Below are positions 43,037 through 51,205 of a DNA stretch of 64,000 nt, piece by piece; position 1 is the first letter of the stretch; the number at the start of each line of letters is the position of its first letter. The position numbers were made by a program, and so were the translations under genes. This stretch comes from Halogeometricum sp. S1BR25-6. Lineage in GTDB: Archaea > Halobacteriota > Halobacteria > Halobacteriales > Haloferacaceae. Where the stretch lies: NCBI RefSeq assembly GCF_031624495.1, contig NZ_JAMQOP010000001.1:1178001-1242000 (forward strand), written 5' to 3'. The notes beneath the pieces were generated by a model. That model searched no databases and was not told where the DNA came from. It saw only the letters and a list, made by a program, of their open reading frames with translations.

Positions 43037-43350
43037 AATGGTGGACGACGGGGTTGCCCGGCGTTCCGGTGCGGGGAATCCCGGTTGCCTCCTCCACCCC
43101 GCGATCCGTCGAGCGACACACGTTCGGCGGTCCGCTGCTCGCTTCCGCGCCTGGCGGATTGCCACCGATTAACCGCGTGCGACCGACCCTGCGGCCGGCG
43201 TTCGCGGTCCGCTGTCCCCGACGGACGAGGTTTCTACGTTGGCTCCCGGGGCCCGCACCGGTCTGACCGGACGCGCCCGAGTTCGGTCCCCGCTAAAGGC
43301 CGAAGTTACGGGTGAAGAGCAGGGCCTAGCTGCTCGACCTAGTCCATCTT
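43037..43350 (-). ncRNA. signal recognition particle (7S) RNA
   Basis: Boundaries approximate (within ~15 bases). On the minus strand the helix 8 SRP54-binding core CCAGGCGCGGAAGCGAGCAGCGG (shown by GGAAG and GAGCAG) lies at about 43132-43154. The 5' domain has helix 3 GAGCAG-CTAGGCC-CTGCTC and helix 4 with a GGCC-containing loop, giving the archaeal L3/L4 pairing (TAGGCC with GGCC). GATGGAC near 43348 pairs with GTCCACC near 43042 as helix 1. Length about 310 bases, matching haloarchaeal 7S RNA. No ORF here is convincing. Confidence 0.9.
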
Positions 43351-43459
43351 AATCTGAGGCCGCCGGCACGTAAGGGCCTTTCGACTTCTCCCGACGCGAA
43401 ACCGACCGACTGCGGACGGTCGGCTCGGCCGGTCGGAGGGCTTCACCCGACGCGTTCGG

Positions 43460-43876
43460 CTACGCGAGGACGCCGCGGGCGTAGGCGCCGGCGGAAACGG
43501 GAACCGCGGCGCAGACGGCGACGACGACCCAGCGGTGGTTCTCTATCCAGGCGTACTCGGCGGGGAAACTGAACAGGAGCGTCTGGTCGATGGAGAGCGC
43601 CCACAGGAGGGCGAACGAAAGCATCGCGACGCCGAGGACGAGCGTCAGTCCCGCCACCGTCGCGGGTTCGGTGCGCTCCTGCGCGCCGGCGAGGAAGACG
43701 ACGACGCTCAGGAGGCCGAGAAAGCCGACGACGGAGACGCCGACCGGTCCGGCGGCGTAGTAGTCGGCGACGAGACCGCTCCCGGCGGAGATGACGAGTG
43801 CGGGCGCGAAGACGACGACTGCGAGGAGGAGCGAGGCGACGGCGCCGACGGTCGGTGCGACGGTGTCGTTTGCCAT
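43460..43876 (-). CDS. four-TM membrane protein, unknown function
   Basis: 138 residues, hydrophobic throughout, with four segments: VGAVASLLLAVVVFAPALV, VGVSVVGFLGLLSVVVFLAG, VAGLTLVLGVAMLSFALLW and WVVVAVCAAVPVSAGAYA. A short loop DQTLLFSFPAEYAWIENH precedes TM4. No family function known. Located directly after the SRP RNA region, on the same strand. Confidence 0.7.
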   Translation of the reverse strand: MANDTVAPTVGAVASLLLAVVVFAPALVISAGSGLVADYYAAGPVGVSVVGFLGLLSVVVFLAGAQERTEPATVAGLTLVLGVAMLSFALLWALSIDQTLLFSFPAEYAWIENHRWVVVAVCAAVPVSAGAYARGVLA

Positions 43877-43980
43877 ACCGGGCGTCGGCGCGCCCGCGAG
43901 GTAAAACGTTCACATTCGGAACCGCGGTTCGAACGGAAGGCCATCCGCGTCGAGAGCGGTGCTCCACTCGGACCGGCCGG

Positions 43981-44784
43981 TCAGCCCGCGAAGTCAGCTA
44001 GTTCCTCGTTCAGTCTCTCCGTCTCGTCGGCGGTGAGGCCGTGCCCGCTGTTCTCGAAGCGTACGATTTCGGCGTTCTCGATGCCGTCGGCGAGCACCTC
44101 GCCGGTCACCTCGATGGGAGTAATCTCGTCGTGGATGCCGTGACACACCAGCGTCGGCGCGTCGATGGCCTCCATGTCGGGTCGCAGGTCGGCGTCGCGG
44201 AACGTCTCCGCCGCGGCGGCCGTCGCCCGCCCGGACGCCTCCATCCCGAGACTCCACACCCAGTCCATCATCTCCTCGCTCTGCTCGGTGTGGAACAGCA
44301 TCTCGCCGAACTCGGCGGTCATCGCCGGGCGGTCGGAGCGCGCGCCCTCGACGAGGGGGTCAACCTCGTCGTGCGGGACGCCCTCGGGGAAGTCCGGCTT
44401 CTTCGTGAGACACGGACTCGCGGCCGAGAGGAGCGCCAGTTTCCCGACGTGCGCCCCGTCGTGCTTGGCCATGTACCGGGTGGCGATGCCCCCGCCCATC
44501 GAGAAGCCGACAAGCGTCGCGTCGTCGACGTCCAACTCGTCCAGCACGGCCTTCACGTCGTCCGCGAACCGGTCGTAGCCGTAGTCGTCGTAGGGCTTGT
44601 CCGAATCGCCGAAGCCGCGGTGGTCGATACCGATGCAGCGGAACCCCGCTTCGAGGAGCGGTTCGTACTGGTACTCGAACATCCGATGGTTCAGCGGCCA
44701 CCCGTGCAGGAACACGATGGGGTCGCCCTCACCCATGTCGCGCACGAACACCTCGACGCCGTCCTCGACTTCGACGTGCGGCAT
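43981..44784 (-). CDS. alpha/beta hydrolase (Ser nucleophile, chloroperoxidase/esterase-like)
   Basis: 267 residues. Oxyanion loop FLHGWPLNHRMFEYQ, nucleophile elbow LVGFSMGGGIA, acid in HGIHDEITPI and His in FENSGHGLT. RGFGDSDKPYDDYGYDRFADDV is the typical strand-loop of non-heme chloroperoxidase-like esterases. ATG 44784 is preferred to 44796. Different from the Asp-nucleophile hydrolase at 16920. Substrate unknown. Confidence 0.87.
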   Translation of the reverse strand: MPHVEVEDGVEVFVRDMGEGDPIVFLHGWPLNHRMFEYQYEPLLEAGFRCIGIDHRGFGDSDKPYDDYGYDRFADDVKAVLDELDVDDATLVGFSMGGGIATRYMAKHDGAHVGKLALLSAASPCLTKKPDFPEGVPHDEVDPLVEGARSDRPAMTAEFGEMLFHTEQSEEMMDWVWSLGMEASGRATAAAAETFRDADLRPDMEAIDAPTLVCHGIHDEITPIEVTGEVLADGIENAEIVRFENSGHGLTADETERLNEELADFAG

Positions 44785-44977
44785 ACTTCCTACCACGGAC
44801 GCCGAGTGTATAGAGGCGCAAGCACCCGGAGAGCCGACCCGGCAGCTAAAGAGTTATCTAACGCTGGTTTGACAGTACTTGAGTCGACTGGCCGACCGAG
44901 AGAGGTCGGGGCGGGGCGCCCCGGCGTCGGCCGCGGGGAAGGGAAACGGGTAAACGGACGGCCCCGAGTCCGTAGGC

Positions 44978-46132
44978 ATGGACAGCGTAGCAGTCATCGG
45001 CGCGTCGATGACCCGGTTCGGGCAACGCGACGCGTGGATACGCGAGTTGCTCGCGGAGGCGGGGAAGGCCTGTCTCGACGACGCCGGCGTCGAACCCGAC
45101 GCCGTCGACCACCTGTACGTCTCGAACATGGCCAGCGGCGAGTTCGAGGGACAGACCGGCGTTCCGAACGCGTTGGCGCAGGACCTCTCGGCGGTTCCCG
45201 CCTACACCGCCCGCATCGACCAGACCTCCTCGTCGGGCGGCGCGGGCATCTACGCCGCGTGGCAGTCGGTCGCCTCGGAGGCCTCCGAGATGACGCTCCT
45301 CGTCGGCGGCGAGAAGATGACCCACCGCTCCACCGCGGAGGCAACGGACGTCATCGCCTCGTTGACGCACCCCGTCGAGTACAAACACGGCGTCACGCTC
45401 CCCAGTTTCGCCGGTCTGACGGCGCGGCTCTACCTCGACACGTACGACGCGCCGCGGGAGTCGCTCGGCAAGGTCGCGGTCAAGAACCACAAGAACGGCG
45501 TCGACAACCCGCACGCCCAGTTCCGCAAGGAGGTGGATTTGGAGACCGTTCTCGATTCGCCCGTCGTCGCCGACCCCCTTCGACTCTACGACTTCTGCCC
45601 CATCACCGACGGCTCGGCGGCCCTGCTCTTCTGCCCCGAGTCCGTCGCCCGCGAGTACGCCGACGAGTACGTCGTCATCTCGGGCATCGGCGGTGCGACG
45701 GACACCCACGTCGTCCACGAACGCGCCGACCCGACGACGATGGGCGGCGTCGTCAACTCCTCCGAGCAGGCCTACGAGATGGCCGACATCGACCCCGACG
45801 ACGTCGACGTCGCGGAGTTACACGACATGTTCACCATCCTCGAATTTCTCCAATCCGAAGACCTCGGCTTCTTCGAGAAGGGCGAAGGCTGGAAAGCGGT
45901 CGAGGAGGGCGTCACGGACCGCGACGGCGACCTGCCGATCAACACCTCGGGCGGTCTGAAGTCGAAGGGCCACCCCCTCGGCGCGTCGGGCGTCGCGCAG
46001 GCGTACGAGATTTACGCGCAGTTGACCGGGCAGGCGGGCGACAGACAGGTCGAGGCCGAGACGGGTCTGGCCTGCAACGTCGGTGGATTCGGGAACTGCG
46101 TGACCACGACGATTATGGAGGCGCGACGATGA
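44978..46132 (+). CDS. thiolase-family protein with Ser in the Cys nucleophile position
   Basis: 384 residues, SCP-x/acetyl-CoA acetyltransferase type. C-terminal landmarks are intact: VAELHDMFTILE (His), LPINTSGGLKSKGHPLGASG (NxxGGxxxxGHPxGxxG) and ACNVGGFGNCV. At the N-terminal active site, where thiolases read ACASG, this protein has TSSSGGAGIYAA (Ser84 at the Cys position). It is followed by a DUF35 OB-fold gene (ATGA overlap), as in the archaeal thiolase-HMGCS-DUF35 complexes, though no HMGCS is here. A TATA-like GGTAAACGG lies about 27 bases upstream of the ATG. Confidence 0.85.
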   Translation: MDSVAVIGASMTRFGQRDAWIRELLAEAGKACLDDAGVEPDAVDHLYVSNMASGEFEGQTGVPNALAQDLSAVPAYTARIDQTSSSGGAGIYAAWQSVASEASEMTLLVGGEKMTHRSTAEATDVIASLTHPVEYKHGVTLPSFAGLTARLYLDTYDAPRESLGKVAVKNHKNGVDNPHAQFRKEVDLETVLDSPVVADPLRLYDFCPITDGSAALLFCPESVAREYADEYVVISGIGGATDTHVVHERADPTTMGGVVNSSEQAYEMADIDPDDVDVAELHDMFTILEFLQSEDLGFFEKGEGWKAVEEGVTDRDGDLPINTSGGLKSKGHPLGASGVAQAYEIYAQLTGQAGDRQVEAETGLACNVGGFGNCVTTTIMEARR

Positions 46133-46533
46133 GCGACGAGAGCCACGAGAACGACGAGCACGTGATGGAGGCGTACCGCTACCCCGACGGGAGCATCACC
46201 TATCCCGGCCACCCCATCGGTCCCGGCGGCGAGGAATCGGTCGGAACGGTCGACCTGAGCGAGTACACCGCCGAAATCGTCACGTGGACCACCTCGACGG
46301 CGACGCCGCCGGGCGTCCGCGAACCGAACTCCCTCGCCATCGTGGAGTTCGACGTCGACGGCGAACCGGTGCGCGCCATCGGACAACTCACCGAGGCGGA
46401 CGCGGCCGACTCGGCGGTCGAAATCGGCGACGAGGTCCGACCGGTCTACTGCGAGGAACTCCGCGACCCCGAGGCCGGGATTCGAGAGCCAGAAAGTCAG
46501 GAGTGGGACGGGTTCCGCTTCGACCCGGTCTGA
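46129..46533 (+). CDS. DUF35 OB-fold acyl-CoA-associated protein
   Basis: 134 residues. In the DUF35 build an N-terminal rubredoxin-like zinc ribbon precedes an OB-fold; here the zinc Cys pairs are missing, with GSITYPGHPIGPGGEES in that place. The OB part reads EIVTWTTSTATPPGVREPNSLAIVEFDVDGEPVRAIGQL and VEIGDEVRPVYCEELRD. It overlaps the thiolase gene by four bases and is expected to form a complex with it, channelling acyl-CoA. Confidence 0.82.
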   Translation: MSDESHENDEHVMEAYRYPDGSITYPGHPIGPGGEESVGTVDLSEYTAEIVTWTTSTATPPGVREPNSLAIVEFDVDGEPVRAIGQLTEADAADSAVEIGDEVRPVYCEELRDPEAGIREPESQEWDGFRFDPV

Positions 46534-46585
46534 GTCGGTGACGGCCGAGTCTTCCGGTTCGGAGCGGAGATTCGACCCGGTCTGA
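46519..46585. repeat. 15-base direct repeat around the DUF35 stop codon
   Basis: TTCGACCCGGTCTGA, including the stop codon, at 46519-46533 recurs exactly at 46571-46585 in the noncoding gap before mgtE; each copy is preceded by a GGTTC-type element. The spacing is 52 bases. It looks like a local duplication of the gene end. Confidence 0.7.
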
Positions 46586-46661
46586 ACGGCGTCGGACCCG
46601 ACCGGTCAACCGCGATTTCCGATAGCGTAATCGTTTTTCGGGGAAGGCGAAAGTTCGAGGC

Positions 46662-47909
46662 ATGACCGAGGAGACGGCCGACGTCCAGCAGGCCATTGCC
46701 GCGTCGCCAACGCCGGCCGCGGAGTTCGCGGACCTCTCGCGGCGCAGGCAGGTGGAAGTGTTCTTCTCGCTCCCGCAGACGGTCCAGAAGTCGCTTCTCG
46801 CCGACATGGACGTCGCACAGGTGCGTCGGTTCGTGCGCCGACTCGACCCCGACGAGGGGGCGGACGTCCTCGGACTCGCCGACGAAGAGACGCGGGCGGA
46901 GGTGCTCCGGCGACTCGACCAAGACCGTAGGGAGGCGCTGTCGTACCTCCTGGAGTTCGACCCGGAGACGGCCGCGGGCCTGATGCACCTCGACTACGTC
47001 ACCGTCGACGTCGAACGGAGCCTCGCCGACGCCGCGCGCCGCGTCGAGCGGTTCGAGGCGCGCAACGACGCCGTCCCGACCGTCTTCGTCGTCGACGACG
47101 AGGAGTTCGTGGGCGAACTCCCGGGGCAGGCGCTGGCGCTGGCCGACGACGAGTCCGAGCGTCTCCGAGACCACGTCGAAGAGACGCCCGTGGTGACCTA
47201 CGACACGCCCGACACCGAGGTGGTCGATGTCTTCCGACGCGCCCCCGAACGCTCCGTCGCCGTGTTGGACGACGACGGAACCATCCTCGGCGTCATCTAC
47301 GCCGGCGACCTCCTGCGCGTCGTCGAGGAGGAGGCGAGCGAGACGCTGTACGAGTTCACCGGCGTCCAAGAGGAAGAGAGCATCCTCGACGGTCCGCTCG
47401 CGAAGGTGAAATATCGGTACAAGTGGCTCATCATCAACCTCGGAACGGCGTTTCTCGCCGCCGGGGCCGTCGGCGTGTTCGAGGATACCATCGCCGCGTT
47501 CACCCTTCTGGCGGTGTACATGCCCGTCGTCGCCGGGATGGGTGGCAACGCCGGGACGCAGTCGATGGCCGTGACGGTGCGCGGCATCGCCCTCGGACAG
47601 ATATCGCTGTCGACGGGGAGTCGCGCCGTCAGCAACGAAGTCGTCGCGGGGGCCGCCAACGGCTTCATCACGGGCGTCCTCGTCGCGGTCATCGCGACGG
47701 TGTTCAATCAGAGCCCGCTGTTGGGTCTCGTCCTCGGCGTCTCAATGGTGTTGAACCTCGTCATCGCCGGGTTCTTCGGGACGGCGATTCCGCTGGTCCT
47801 CGACCGAATCGGCAAGGACCCGGCGACGTCGGCGACCATCTTTATCACCACCGCGACGGACGTCCTCGGGTTCTTCATCTTCCTCGGACTGGCCCGGAGC
47901 GTCCTCTGA
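46662..47909 (+). CDS. mgtE: MgtE-family magnesium transporter
   Basis: 415 residues: an N-terminal superhelical domain (LPQTVQKSLLADMD, DEGADVLGLADEETRAEVL, LEFDPETAAGLMHLDYVTV), a CBS pair around 115-225 (ending VAVLDDDGTILGVIYAGDLL), and five TM helices with the pore motif VVAGMGGNAGTQSMAVTVRG. The CBS region senses cytoplasmic Mg2+. Slightly shorter than bacterial MgtE (about 450). TAATCGTTTTT lies about 27 bases upstream of the ATG. Confidence 0.93.
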   Translation: MTEETADVQQAIAASPTPAAEFADLSRRRQVEVFFSLPQTVQKSLLADMDVAQVRRFVRRLDPDEGADVLGLADEETRAEVLRRLDQDRREALSYLLEFDPETAAGLMHLDYVTVDVERSLADAARRVERFEARNDAVPTVFVVDDEEFVGELPGQALALADDESERLRDHVEETPVVTYDTPDTEVVDVFRRAPERSVAVLDDDGTILGVIYAGDLLRVVEEEASETLYEFTGVQEEESILDGPLAKVKYRYKWLIINLGTAFLAAGAVGVFEDTIAAFTLLAVYMPVVAGMGGNAGTQSMAVTVRGIALGQISLSTGSRAVSNEVVAGAANGFITGVLVAVIATVFNQSPLLGLVLGVSMVLNLVIAGFFGTAIPLVLDRIGKDPATSATIFITTATDVLGFFIFLGLARSVL

Positions 47910-47931
47910 ACGCGCCGCCGCGACCCGAACG

Positions 47932-48870
47932 CTACTCGTCGCCGTCCTCGTTCCCCCTCTCTTCTCTCTCCGATTCGTCGTCGCCCGCCCCCGAACCGTC
48001 GTCGCCGCGAATCTCTCTCCGTATCGACGCCAACTCCGCATCGACGTCGACCTGCGGGGATTCCTCGTCCTCGTCCTCGTCCTCGTCGTCCCCGTCGGTT
48101 ACGTCGATGGTCTCGGAGTTCCCTCGGCCGCCGCCTTCGGTCCGCCGCCCGCGGTCGCTTCGGGTTCGGTCTCCGTCCCGTTCGCGGTAGCCGTACTTCG
48201 AGCGCTCCCGTTCGCGTTCGGCCTCGTCGATGCGGGCCTCTATCTCGGCCATCAGGTCGCGGGCGTCCGTGACGATGCCCCGAGACTCCTCCTCCTCGGG
48301 AAGGCCCGACAGCGCGTCCCGGAGGTCCGATATCGCGCGGTCGACGCCGGAGAGCGCCTCGCGTCCCATCGTCGTCGTGGCGAGTCGCTCCGTCGTCGAG
48401 CGCCGCCGGTCGCCGGCGTCGAACGCCGACCGCTGGGGGTCGGCGAGGCGGAGGACGTTCCGGAGGAGTTCCAGGGAGCGGACCGTGGCTTCGAGCATCG
48501 CGATGACCGTCGGGATGGTGTACTCCTCGGTGAACCGGAGCATCTCGCCAAGCGAGGGGGGGTGCGGTATCGGCCGGTCGCCGTCGTAGCGGGGGCCGTC
48601 CTCGCGTCGGTCCCGTTCCCGCTGGCGGTAGCCGTAGCGCTCCGCCTGCCGCGCGGTCGGACCCCCCTGGTGGTCGCGTCGGTCTCGTCCCCCGGCGGGT
48701 CGGTCGTCCCGGTCGTCCCGGCCGTCCCGATCGTCGCCTCGGTCGCCGTCGCGTCCGGCGGTCCCGCCTCGCTCCCTCGCGTCGAGTTCGGCTCGGAGGT
48801 CGTCGAGCGTCCGATCGAGGTCGGCGAGGAGGTCCGCGAGGTCGTCGTCGGGGTCGCGTGGCTCGCTCAT
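47932..48870 (-). CDS. haloarchaeal low-complexity protein with one conserved helical core
   Basis: 312 residues. The N-terminal ~105 residues (RDGDRGDDRDGRDDRDDRPA and similar) and the C-terminal ~75 are Arg/Asp/Gly/Glu-rich and probably disordered. The middle is conserved-looking and helical: SLGEMLRFTEEYTIPTVIAML, RSLELLRNVLRLAD, SGVDRAISDLRDALSGL and LMAEIEARIDEAE. No TM segment or catalytic motif. Start ATG 48870; the longer frame to 49383 overlaps another gene. Function unknown. Confidence 0.75.
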   Translation of the reverse strand: MSEPRDPDDDLADLLADLDRTLDDLRAELDARERGGTAGRDGDRGDDRDGRDDRDDRPAGGRDRRDHQGGPTARQAERYGYRQRERDRREDGPRYDGDRPIPHPPSLGEMLRFTEEYTIPTVIAMLEATVRSLELLRNVLRLADPQRSAFDAGDRRRSTTERLATTTMGREALSGVDRAISDLRDALSGLPEEEESRGIVTDARDLMAEIEARIDEAERERERSKYGYRERDGDRTRSDRGRRTEGGGRGNSETIDVTDGDDEDEDEDEESPQVDVDAELASIRREIRGDDGSGAGDDESEREERGNEDGDE

Positions 48871-48962
48871 ACCCCGTCCTTCGCGACCCGGAGAGAAAAA
48901 CTGTCGCCGCCGCGGGGGTCGGCGCCGCGCGGCGTCGCGTCCCGCGTCTCGTTCCGCCGCGT

Positions 48963-50051
48963 CTACTCGAACGTCCCGCGCCGGTACTGCACCGGCCACT
49001 CGACGTCCTCGTCGAGTTCGTGGGCGGCCTCCAAGGAGAAGTACGGGTTCCGGAGGTGCTCGCGAGCGAGGATGGCGAGGTCGGCCCGGTCGTTCCGGAT
49101 TATCTCGTCGGCCTGCTCGGGTTCGGTTATCCCTCCGACGGCGCCGACGGCGATGTCGGTGTTCTCCTTGACGCGTTCGGCGTAGGGCACCTGGTAACCC
49201 GGACCGGGTTCGGGCACCTGCTGGTCGGGGTGGATGCCGCCCGCGCTCACGTCGATGAGGTCCGCGCCGGCGTCCGCGAGGAGGGGGGCGAGACGGGCCG
49301 ACTGCTCGACGTCCCACGACTCGCGGTCCGGAAGCCAGTCGGTCGCGGAGATGCGGACGAAGACTGGCTTGTCGTCGGGCCACACCTCCCGCACCGCCGC
49401 GGTCACCTCGCGGACGAGGCGCGTCCGGTTCTCGAAGGACCCGCCGTAGTCGTCGTCGCGGCGGTTCGTCACCGGCGAGAGGAACTCGTGGAGGAGGTAG
49501 CCGTGGGCGGCGTGCACCTCGGCTATCTCGAACCCGGCGTCCAGCGCTCGTTCGGCGGCCGCGCGGAAGTCGTCGATGACCGTCTCGATGTCCTCAACCG
49601 TCATCTCCCGCGTCGCGGCCGTCTCCTTGCTCTCGTAGGGGTACGCCTCGGACCCCGGCGCGACCGTCTCCCACCCGCCGTCGTCCGTCGGGATGGGCTG
49701 AGAGTCCTCCCACGGGACGGTCTTGCTGGCTTTCCGACCGGCGTGGGCGAGTTGGATGGCGGGGACGCTCCCCTGCCCGCGGACGAACGCGGCGATGTCG
49801 GAGAGGGCGTCGGCGTGTTCGTCCGACCAGATGCCGAGGTCGCCCGGCGTGATTCGGCCCTCGGGGGAGACGGCCGTCGCCTCGGTCATCACGACGCCGG
49901 CGCCGCCGACGGCGCGACTGCCGAGGTGGACCAGATGCCAGTCGCTCGGCATCCCGTCCTCGGAGGAGTACTGACACATCGGCGAGACCATCACGCGGTT
50001 CGGGAGTTCCGTCCCTCGGAGGGTGAGGGGACTGAACAGCGACTCTGTCAT
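48963..50051 (-). CDS. NADH:flavin oxidoreductase, Old Yellow Enzyme family (YqjM-like)
   Basis: 362-residue FMN-binding TIM barrel. N-terminal MVSPMCQYSSEDGMPSDWHL matches YqjM-like OYEs (MCQYS). The LAHAGRKAS substrate His, EVHAAHGYLLHEFLSP and NRRDDDYGGSFENRTRL motifs are in order, ending with LAREHLRNPYF. Reduces activated C=C bonds in enones or related compounds with NAD(P)H. No neighbour points to a specific substrate. Confidence 0.93.
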   Translation of the reverse strand: MTESLFSPLTLRGTELPNRVMVSPMCQYSSEDGMPSDWHLVHLGSRAVGGAGVVMTEATAVSPEGRITPGDLGIWSDEHADALSDIAAFVRGQGSVPAIQLAHAGRKASKTVPWEDSQPIPTDDGGWETVAPGSEAYPYESKETAATREMTVEDIETVIDDFRAAAERALDAGFEIAEVHAAHGYLLHEFLSPVTNRRDDDYGGSFENRTRLVREVTAAVREVWPDDKPVFVRISATDWLPDRESWDVEQSARLAPLLADAGADLIDVSAGGIHPDQQVPEPGPGYQVPYAERVKENTDIAVGAVGGITEPEQADEIIRNDRADLAILAREHLRNPYFSLEAAHELDEDVEWPVQYRRGTFE

Positions 50052-50168
50052 CGCTTTCCCGTAGCGCCGGGACGGAAAAGCCCCTGCCGACCCCGGAACG
50101 CCACGGGGGGTACCTCGAATTTTAGGGAGACCAAAACTGACTTATCCACCCGCTCGTCACGGGTAGGT

Positions 50169-50330
50169 ATGGACGGTCTCGACGCGGACGAACGAAACGG
50201 TCCCGACACCCCGAAATCGACGGTCGACGCCCACCGGTCCTCGCCCGACCGGACGGTATTCACCGAAGCCGGCAACCGCGACGCCTGGATCGCGGTCGAC
50301 ACCGACTCGACGCTCGACCTCGAACGGTAA
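50169..50330 (+). CDS. small conserved haloarchaeal protein (53 aa)
   Basis: MDGLDADERNGPDTPKST then SSPDRTVFTEAGNRDAWIAV and a DTDSTLDLER end. The C-terminal pattern (TVFTExGNxDAWIAxDT) is one I know from many small haloarchaeal genes. ACTTATCC lies about 27 bases upstream of the ATG, fitting a leaderless transcript. Function unknown. Confidence 0.75.
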   Translation: MDGLDADERNGPDTPKSTVDAHRSSPDRTVFTEAGNRDAWIAVDTDSTLDLER

Positions 50331-50479
50331 GCGTCGACACCTCCCTTCTCCCGCCTTTCGACCTCGACCGCGAACGCTCACCGCTCTCGCGACTCCTTGG
50401 TCTCGCCTCGAAAAAGCGGTCGTCTTCGGCTTCGTTCGACTCCGGCGACTCGACGGACCCGAGCGGCGCGTCCGCGCGC

Positions 50480-51034
50480 TTACTCGTGGTGGATGGCGTC
50501 CTCGGTGACGAGCGTGTCGTCTTCGAGGTAGTGCTCGATGTGGTGGGCGTCGTCCTCGACGTGCTCCATGTTCTCGCGCAGGATGTGCGCCGTGGTGGGG
50601 TCGCCGAGGTTCTCGGCGAGTTCGACGTGCTCGCGGAGCGTCTCGATGATGTCGCCGTACATCTCCATGTCGTTGCGCAGCGAGGTGCGGATGTCGTAGA
50701 CGTCCTGTCCCTCGTGGGAGACGGGCGCGTGCTCTTCGAGCGCCTTGCCGCCCGAGACGGGGACGCCGCCGAGGGCCTGCGCGCGCTCTGCGAGTTCGTC
50801 GGCGAACACTTCCGCGTGCTCGTACGCCTCCTCCAAGAACACGTGGAGGTCGAGGAACTCCGCGCCCTCGACGACCCAGTGGTGCTTCTTCAGCTGGTGG
50901 TACAGGACGTACGTCGCCGCGAGGTCCGTGTTCAGCGCGTCGACGAGCTGCTCGGCGCGGTCGGCGTCCATCCGGAGCGCTTCGCTTCCTTCTACGACGT
51001 CCGCGGGCTGGCGGACGTTCTTCTGAGTACTCAT
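50480..51034 (-). CDS. dpsA: DNA-protecting ferritin-like protein DpsA
   Basis: 184 residues, four-helix Dps family. Ferroxidase-site residues lie in KKHHWVVEGAEFLDLHVFLEEAYEH (His, Asp and Glu ligands across the dimer interface), and the fold continues with VFADELAERAQALGGVP and DVYDIRTSLRNDMEMYGD. It oxidises and stores iron and limits peroxide damage. Start ATG 51034. A TATA-like ACTAAGT on the minus strand (51062-51068) gives a very short leader, and palindromes further upstream suggest metal-responsive control. Confidence 0.95.
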   Translation of the reverse strand: MSTQKNVRQPADVVEGSEALRMDADRAEQLVDALNTDLAATYVLYHQLKKHHWVVEGAEFLDLHVFLEEAYEHAEVFADELAERAQALGGVPVSGGKALEEHAPVSHEGQDVYDIRTSLRNDMEMYGDIIETLREHVELAENLGDPTTAHILRENMEHVEDDAHHIEHYLEDDTLVTEDAIHHE

Positions 51035-51086
51035 GTACACTCGTGTATTGATGCGCCGCCGACTTAGTCGTTTCCACCCACAGAAC

Positions 51087-51109
51087 ATTTTTTGGCTAAT
51101 CGAAAACGA
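51087..51109. promoter_or_regulatory. DtxR/SirR-like operator 1, dpsA upstream
   Basis: TTTTTTGGCTAATCGAAAACG, an imperfect inverted repeat (TTTTxG ... CxAAAA) just upstream of the dpsA TATA region, in an AT-rich pocket. Confidence 0.45.
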
Positions 51110-51120
51110 TAGCGTTGCTT

Positions 51121-51134
51121 TTTGGCAAGCCAAA
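51121..51134. promoter_or_regulatory. DtxR/SirR-like operator 2, dpsA / cobalamin-binding protein
   Basis: TTTGGCAAGCCAAA, a perfect 6-2-6 palindrome lying between the two divergent promoters; same TTTGGC half-site as operator 1. Confidence 0.55.
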
Positions 51135-51174
51135 CTTCCGAAACGAATACATCCCGACGACCACCTCCAGCGCG

Positions 51175-51183
51175 TTTTTACGC
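51175..51183 (+). promoter_or_regulatory. TATA-like box of the cobalamin-binding protein gene
   Basis: TTTTTACGC centred about 27 bases upstream of GTG 51206, supporting that leaderless start. Confidence 0.5.
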
Positions 51184-51205
51184 CTCAATCCCGACGAAAC
51201 GAACT

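Noticed and set aside
42940-43315. Several overlapping short ORFs on both strands
   Set aside because: They coincide with the SRP RNA and its flank, are Arg/Pro/Ser-rich, and show no family features.
47932-49383. 483-residue minus-strand reading frame
   Set aside because: Its N-terminal 171 residues are Arg-rich shadow of the OYE-family gene; only the part from ATG 48870 is plausible.
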